DNA of 10,457 nucleotides from Bryobacterales bacterium (lineage in GTDB: Bacteria; Acidobacteriota; Terriglobia; Bryobacterales; Bryobacteraceae): positions 1 to 10,457 of the forward strand of contig SHUN01000058.1 of NCBI GenBank assembly GCA_009697495.1, in the 5' to 3' direction. The position numbers and the translations under genes were made by a program. Positions 7,357-10,457 of this stretch are shown in pieces (the first letter of the stretch is position 1; every line of letters starts with the position of its first letter). The notes under the pieces were generated by a model. That model saw only the letters and a program-made list of their open reading frames with translations. It searched no databases and was not told where the DNA came from.

Positions 7357-7362
7357 CCTCCT
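7357..7362 (-). promoter_or_regulatory. Ribosome binding site deciding the isochorismatase start
   Basis: The minus strand reads AGGAGG, a full anti-Shine-Dalgarno match. Two in-frame ATGs follow, at 7354 (2-base spacing) and 7348 (8-base spacing). The spacing favours the second. Confidence 0.75.
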
Positions 7363-7387
7363 GTTTTTCCCGTTCCCCGGCGAAGTC

Positions 7388-7393
7388 AGTATA
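7388..7393 (-). promoter_or_regulatory. Candidate -10 box of the isochorismatase gene
   Basis: TATACT on the minus strand matches five of six positions of the -10 consensus and lies about 40 bases before the chosen ATG, leaving room for a short leader with the AGGAGG. No -35 hexamer is visible at 16-18 bases. The spacer is instead occupied by the palindrome at 7400-7411, which suggests an activator- or repressor-controlled promoter. Confidence 0.4.
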
Positions 7394-7399
7394 CAATAA

Positions 7400-7411
7400 C
7401 GGCGATCGCCG
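7400..7411. promoter_or_regulatory. 12-bp perfect palindrome, possible operator
   Basis: CGGCGATCGCCG is a perfect inverted repeat beginning 7 bases upstream of the TATACT box on the minus strand, so it lies between the -10 and -35 positions. A dimeric regulator bound there would compete with RNA polymerase. No regulator gene is present in the window. The 10-bp core also occurs once inside the hydrolase gene (about 9555-9564), so chance is a real alternative in GC-rich DNA. Confidence 0.25.
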
Positions 7412-7722
7412 CCGTGGTTGCCCTTCGCGGGCATTGCGGCAAACTTCTGGACTCGGTTCGCTGTTTTCCCGTCTCCACGCCCCGCGCGCGGATCGGAGAT
7501 ATAGAGTTGGTTCGGTGCTCGCGCCGAAACGCAGGGCGATGTTGCTGGATTGGAGTCGAGTCGCACGCCGGCCCCGTCGCTCCGGCCTCATCCACCGCGA
7601 GGCAGGTTCGACCCATGACGCTCCTATTGTGCCCCTACGCGGGCCGGGTAAAGGCTGCCTTGGAGGCGGTCAATTAGCTTGCGCCGCAGGCGTTCCGCCG
7701 GGCGACTTCGCCAGCCATCGAC

Positions 7723-7728
7723 TACAAT
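7723..7728 (+). promoter_or_regulatory. Candidate -10 box overlapping the hydrolase start
   Basis: TACAAT (five of six -10 positions) overlaps the ATG at 7727 and lies 7 bases before an in-frame GTG at 7736. If functional it would make a leaderless message starting at that GTG. No convincing -35 hexamer precedes it, so support is weak. Confidence 0.25.
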
Positions 7729-9709
7729 GGCAGGCGTGGCTATCCGTGTACTTCTTTTCCTCACCCCATTTGTCCTACAGGCGGCTCTCGTCCGAGTGGA
7801 CATTTCGGAGCGATCCCCGATCCTCGACGGGAAATCCTTCGGAAAGGCCGGAGCCTACGAGAGGCTTATAGGCAAAGCTCACTTTGCTGTCGACCCGATG
7901 GCGCCGGCAAATCGAGATGTTGTGAACCTCAAGCTCGCCCCGCGAAATGCGAAAGGCCAGGTGGAGTTCTACGCCGATTTCGTGATTTTCGCACCTGCCG
8001 ACCCGAACAGGAGCAACGGCACATTGTTTTTCGAAGTCTCAAATCGCGGGCGGAAGGGCCTGCTGCATGCCTTCAGTTTGGGAAGCGGCTCGAACGATCC
8101 ACGGACGGCAGCCGAGTTTGGCGATGCGCTGCTGCTGAAACAAGGATTCACCCTGGCGTGGCTTGGGTGGCAGTTCGATGTTCCACGCGAGGCGCCGTTG
8201 ATGAGTGTCACGGTGCCGGTGGCGAAGAATTCTGATGGCTCGCCGATTCAAGGCGTGGTGCGTTCGGATTTTGTTCCGGATCAGGCGTTGACGTCTTTCT
8301 CGCTGGGCGACCGGCTTTTCTTCCCGTATCGGGTGGCGGACCCCAAGGACGCTTCGGCGACGCTTACCGAGCGGAGTTTGGCGAATGGTCCGCGACGCGT
8401 GATTCCGCGCGTTGACTGGAGCTTTACTGAGGATCGCGGCGGGGTACGGAAGGCGTCGGGATTCGAGTCCGGCAAGATTTATGAGGTCGTCTACCGCTCA
8501 CAGGATCCGCCAGTCGTGGGCTTAGGCATGGCCGGCATACGCGATTTCATTTCAGCGTTGAAAGCCGGCTCGGCTCCCGCCCCGCTTGCGGCGTTGGCTC
8601 CCGCAGCGCGGCGCTCGCTTGCCTGGGGAAGTTCGCAGAGTGGGCGGTTTTTAAGGACATTTCTCTATCAGGGTTTTAATCGCGATGAGCAAGGTCATCG
8701 GGTTTTCGATGGCGTCTGGGCGAATGTTGCTGGAGCGGGTCGTGGGAATTTCAACCATCAATTCGCGCAGCCGTCGCGCGACGCGCGGCCCTTCTTTAAC
8801 TTCTACTATGCGACGGATATCTTTCCATTCACGGATTTGAAGCAGTCGGATCCGGCGGCCGGTTTGGAAGACGGCATCCTCGCTCGGGCCGAGCGGGACA
8901 ATGTGGTGCCGAAGATCTTCTACACCAACTCGTCGTATGAGTATTATGGACGCGCGGCGTCGCTGATGCACACAACTCTTGATGGCTCGGCCGACGCGCC
9001 TTTAGGTGCGGCAACGCGGCTTTACGTCATGTCCGGCGGGAATCATGGGCCGGGCTCCCTGCCGCCCGTCAGGAGTTCGAATACGCGCTATCTGAACAAT
9101 GCCAACGATTATCAATGGATACTTCGGGGGCTGCTGGTTGCGATGCAGCAGTGGATTGCCGACGATGTCGCGCCTCCGCCGTCCGTGTACCCGCGTGTGG
9201 ATCGAAAGGAGCTTGCGGCCATCGATCACGTCCGTTTTCCAAAGCTGCCGGGAGTCGTCGCTCCGAAGCGCCTGCATGAAGTTTTCCGCCTTGACTTTGG
9301 TCCGGAGTTTCGCTCGCGTGGCATTGTGACGATCGAACCGCCAAAGATGGGGCCGGCCTACACTGTTCTGGTACCGCAGGTGGATGCGGATGGAAATGAC
9401 ATCGGTGGCGTGAAAACGCCGCAAGTGGCGGTTCCGCTGGCGGTGCATACGGGATGGAATCTTCGGAATCCGTCGATCGGATCGCCGGACGAGTTGTTCA
9501 GCATGGTCGGCTCTTACTTCCCGTTCCCACGGCAAGCGGTGATCGAAAGGTACGGCGATCGCCAGGCGTACCTGGGTAAGGTCCGTACCGCCGCGCGGAA
9601 ATTGGTGGAGGGCCGATACCTGCTGGAAAGCGATTTACCGCCAGTGGAGGACGTTTCCAATAAGGAATGGGACTTCGTGATGAAACCAGCGGCGGCAGCG
9701 AGTCATTAG
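7727..9709 (+). CDS. Secreted alpha/beta-hydrolase-domain protein
   Basis: From the ATG at 7727 the protein has 660 aa. It starts with 'MAGVAIRVLLFLTPFVLQAA', a Sec signal peptide, and the mature chain begins near 'LVRVDISERSPILDGKSFG'. This opening, the 'FFEVSNRGRKG' and 'LAWLGWQFDVP' segments and the 'GMAGIRDFISAL' phrase (about 266-278) recall a large uncharacterised alpha/beta-hydrolase-domain family common in Acidobacteria and Proteobacteria. The nucleophile elbow is 'AWGSSQSGRFLR' with the likely Ser at 303 (G-S-S-Q-S). 'MSGGNHGPG' (His 440) is a candidate acid/base His, and an Asp in 'YATDIFPFTD' may be involved. The role is probably hydrolysis of an ester or similar bond outside the cytoplasm. 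An upstream frame (from 7679) adds 16 basic residues without a signal and is rejected; a GTG at 7736 is an alternative start. There is no Shine-Dalgarno sequence at either site. It is divergent from the isochorismatase gene. Confidence 0.87.
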   Translation: MAGVAIRVLLFLTPFVLQAALVRVDISERSPILDGKSFGKAGAYERLIGKAHFAVDPMAPANRDVVNLKLAPRNAKGQVEFYADFVIFAPADPNRSNGTLFFEVSNRGRKGLLHAFSLGSGSNDPRTAAEFGDALLLKQGFTLAWLGWQFDVPREAPLMSVTVPVAKNSDGSPIQGVVRSDFVPDQALTSFSLGDRLFFPYRVADPKDASATLTERSLANGPRRVIPRVDWSFTEDRGGVRKASGFESGKIYEVVYRSQDPPVVGLGMAGIRDFISALKAGSAPAPLAALAPAARRSLAWGSSQSGRFLRTFLYQGFNRDEQGHRVFDGVWANVAGAGRGNFNHQFAQPSRDARPFFNFYYATDIFPFTDLKQSDPAAGLEDGILARAERDNVVPKIFYTNSSYEYYGRAASLMHTTLDGSADAPLGAATRLYVMSGGNHGPGSLPPVRSSNTRYLNNANDYQWILRGLLVAMQQWIADDVAPPPSVYPRVDRKELAAIDHVRFPKLPGVVAPKRLHEVFRLDFGPEFRSRGIVTIEPPKMGPAYTVLVPQVDADGNDIGGVKTPQVAVPLAVHTGWNLRNPSIGSPDELFSMVGSYFPFPRQAVIERYGDRQAYLGKVRTAARKLVEGRYLLESDLPPVEDVSNKEWDFVMKPAAAASH

Positions 9710-9970
9710 GTACACTGGCTCGGTTCTGAGGTTGATCCTGTCGCAACTCCTCAGTTGATCAAGTACCTCCTGAAATGGCGATCTGCCTTTTGGCAAGCGG
9801 TCTTTTTCTTGTTGGCGGTCGAGGTAGCGTTTCCCGCTTCGCTTCAGCAGGCCGCGAGTTTTCATCTCGCCAGGTCGTAGGGCGCGAGTCTTTGAAGCAG
9901 CGCAAAATCGACGCAAGCGTTCAGCAACTGGGCTGCAAGGCTCTCGAATCGCCCATTTCAGACTGACTAC
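9710..9970. other. Convergent intergenic region after the hydrolase
   Basis: This 261-bp gap lies between the hydrolase stop and the stop of the minus-strand metallohydrolase. It includes a 4-bp stem (TGCC-TTTT-GGCA, about 9784-9795) followed by a T-rich stretch near 9802-9810, too weak to call a terminator. GTTGATC occurs twice (9731-9737 and 9754-9760). The hydrolase frame stays open for 56 codons after its stop (see findings). I recognise no gene or element. Confidence 0.45.
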
Positions 9971-10457
9971 TCAGCGATCAAGCTTCCTGTAATAATCGAG
10001 CGCTCGCTCGAACAACGCCACAACCTCTTCGCGTCTGGAGGCTGTTGAGAACCGGCCTCGTTCCTTCGTCCGTGCAATCAGCTTCTCCATCCAATCGATG
10101 TAGAATCTGACGTCTTCCTTCACCGCCAGGCGTTCGCCGCCCACCTGCACATACACCGGACTTGTGTGCGCATAAGCCCCCGCGTCGTTCAGGATCATAC
10201 GGTTCCAAGGTCCCGTCGCGCGAACGGCAATCCAGGAACTGCCCTCGATCGGGATACGCTCGTCCATCGCCCCCGCGCCGTTTCGCGATGCTGCCACCTT
10301 GCCGTTGACGATCACGTCCACCTTGTCCACGGGCACCAGCGAACTCACCGAAGCCCGCACCCGCACCGTCCTCGCCGCGCCCGACGGAAACTGCAATTCC
10401 TCGCCGGGCTCCTTGCCGTCCACCGTCATCGAAACCATCGGACCGTTCGATGCGAAG
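9971..10457 (-). CDS. CehA/McbA-like metallohydrolase, C-terminal part (5' truncated by window)
   Basis: The frame is open from the right window edge ('FASNGP' precedes the first internal Met at 10438) to the stop at 9973-9971, giving 162 visible residues. The segment matches the C-terminal portion of CehA/McbA-family PHP-domain metallohydrolases as I remember it. 'NGPMVSMTVDGKEPGEEL' opens a beta-sandwich, followed by 'LVPVDKVDVIVNGKV', then 'AHTSPVYVQVGGERL', and a helical end 'VRFYIDWMEKLIARTKERG' to 'EEVVALFERALDYYRKLDR'. In that family the metal-binding PHP domain lies N-terminal to this part and is outside the window, so the catalytic residues cannot be checked. Named relatives hydrolyse carbaryl (CehA) or take part in carbofuran breakdown (McbA), but most members are untested. 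It converges on the hydrolase gene. The family call is moderately sure. Confidence 0.62.
   Translation of the reverse strand, partial: FASNGPMVSMTVDGKEPGEELQFPSGAARTVRVRASVSSLVPVDKVDVIVNGKVAASRNGAGAMDERIPIEGSSWIAVRATGPWNRMILNDAGAYAHTSPVYVQVGGERLAVKEDVRFYIDWMEKLIARTKERGRFSTASRREEVVALFERALDYYRKLDR

Larger units (their letters stand above)
7349..7726. other. Divergent intergenic region (378 bp)
   Basis: The region separates the isochorismatase (minus) and hydrolase (plus) genes. The left end holds the Shine-Dalgarno, the -10-like box and the palindrome listed separately; the right end holds a TACAAT box at the hydrolase start. The middle (about 7420-7715) is GC-rich. Frames open on both strands there, but none has a ribosome binding site, a recognisable motif or a family resemblance, so I call no gene. 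No tRNA, repeat or strong terminator is seen. Confidence 0.55.

Noticed and set aside
7349..7591. 81-codon upstream extension of the isochorismatase frame
   Set aside because: Arg-rich, no family resemblance, it crosses the palindrome and -10 box, and the AGGAGG 8 bases before 7348 marks the real start.
7605..7614. GGTTCGACCC, like a tRNA T-loop
   Set aside because: The flanking five bases do not pair to form a T-stem, and no D-arm, anticodon arm or acceptor stem is present upstream.
9555..9564. Second GGCGATCGCC copy
   Set aside because: It lies within the hydrolase coding sequence and is likely chance in GC-rich DNA; two copies do not make a repeat family.
9635..9916. 93-codon minus-strand frame over the hydrolase 3' end
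   Set aside because: About a quarter of it is antisense to the conserved hydrolase C-terminus, and the rest is basic and resembles no family I know; briefly considered as a transposase remnant without support.

Overview
The window looks like chromosomal DNA of a high-GC soil bacterium, most likely an acidobacterium of the Solibacter/Bryobacteraceae type. The reasons are a very long Oar-type TonB-dependent receptor with an N-terminal carboxypeptidase-regulatory-like domain, exported enolase-superfamily enzymes, a PQQ-type beta-propeller, a secreted alpha/beta-hydrolase-domain protein and a CehA/McbA-like metallohydrolase tail. This combination is typical of that group. The assignment is inference from family content; there is no rRNA or other taxonomic marker here.

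Layout. (1) 1-517 (+): the C-terminal part of a PQQ-like beta-propeller protein, cut by the left window edge. (2) 606-7348 (-): a co-directional block read right to left. It holds an exported isochorismatase-family cysteine hydrolase, a 251-bp gap, a 1072-aa Oar-like outer-membrane receptor, and then two paralogous mandelate racemase/muconate lactonizing (enolase-superfamily) enzymes. The receptor and both enolases overlap by 7 and 8 bases, with GTG start codons inside the end of the preceding gene, so this is almost certainly one translationally coupled unit. (3) 7349-7726: a 378-bp divergent intergenic region with a good Shine-Dalgarno sequence and a -10-like box for the isochorismatase, plus a 12-bp perfect palindrome at that promoter. 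(4) 7727-9709 (+): a secreted protein of about 660 aa with an alpha/beta-hydrolase domain. (5) 9710-9970: a convergent gap without a confident gene. (6) 9971-10457 (-): the C-terminus of a CehA/McbA-like metallohydrolase, cut by the right edge.

How the genes may work together (inference). The three minus-strand enzymes have twin-arginine-like N-termini, the hydrolase has a Sec-type signal, and the receptor is an outer-membrane protein. The set therefore reads as an envelope-located scavenging locus: a receptor that binds or imports a ligand, an esterase/hydrolase and an amidase-type hydrolase that cleave it, and two acid-sugar-dehydratase- or racemase-like enzymes that process a carboxylate product. 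The substrate cannot be read from the sequence. I found no mobile element, CRISPR array, tRNA, rRNA or defence system. The most notable points are the apparently exported enolase paralogs with divergent catalytic residues and the isochorismatase homolog that seems to lack the family's usual catalytic lysine.
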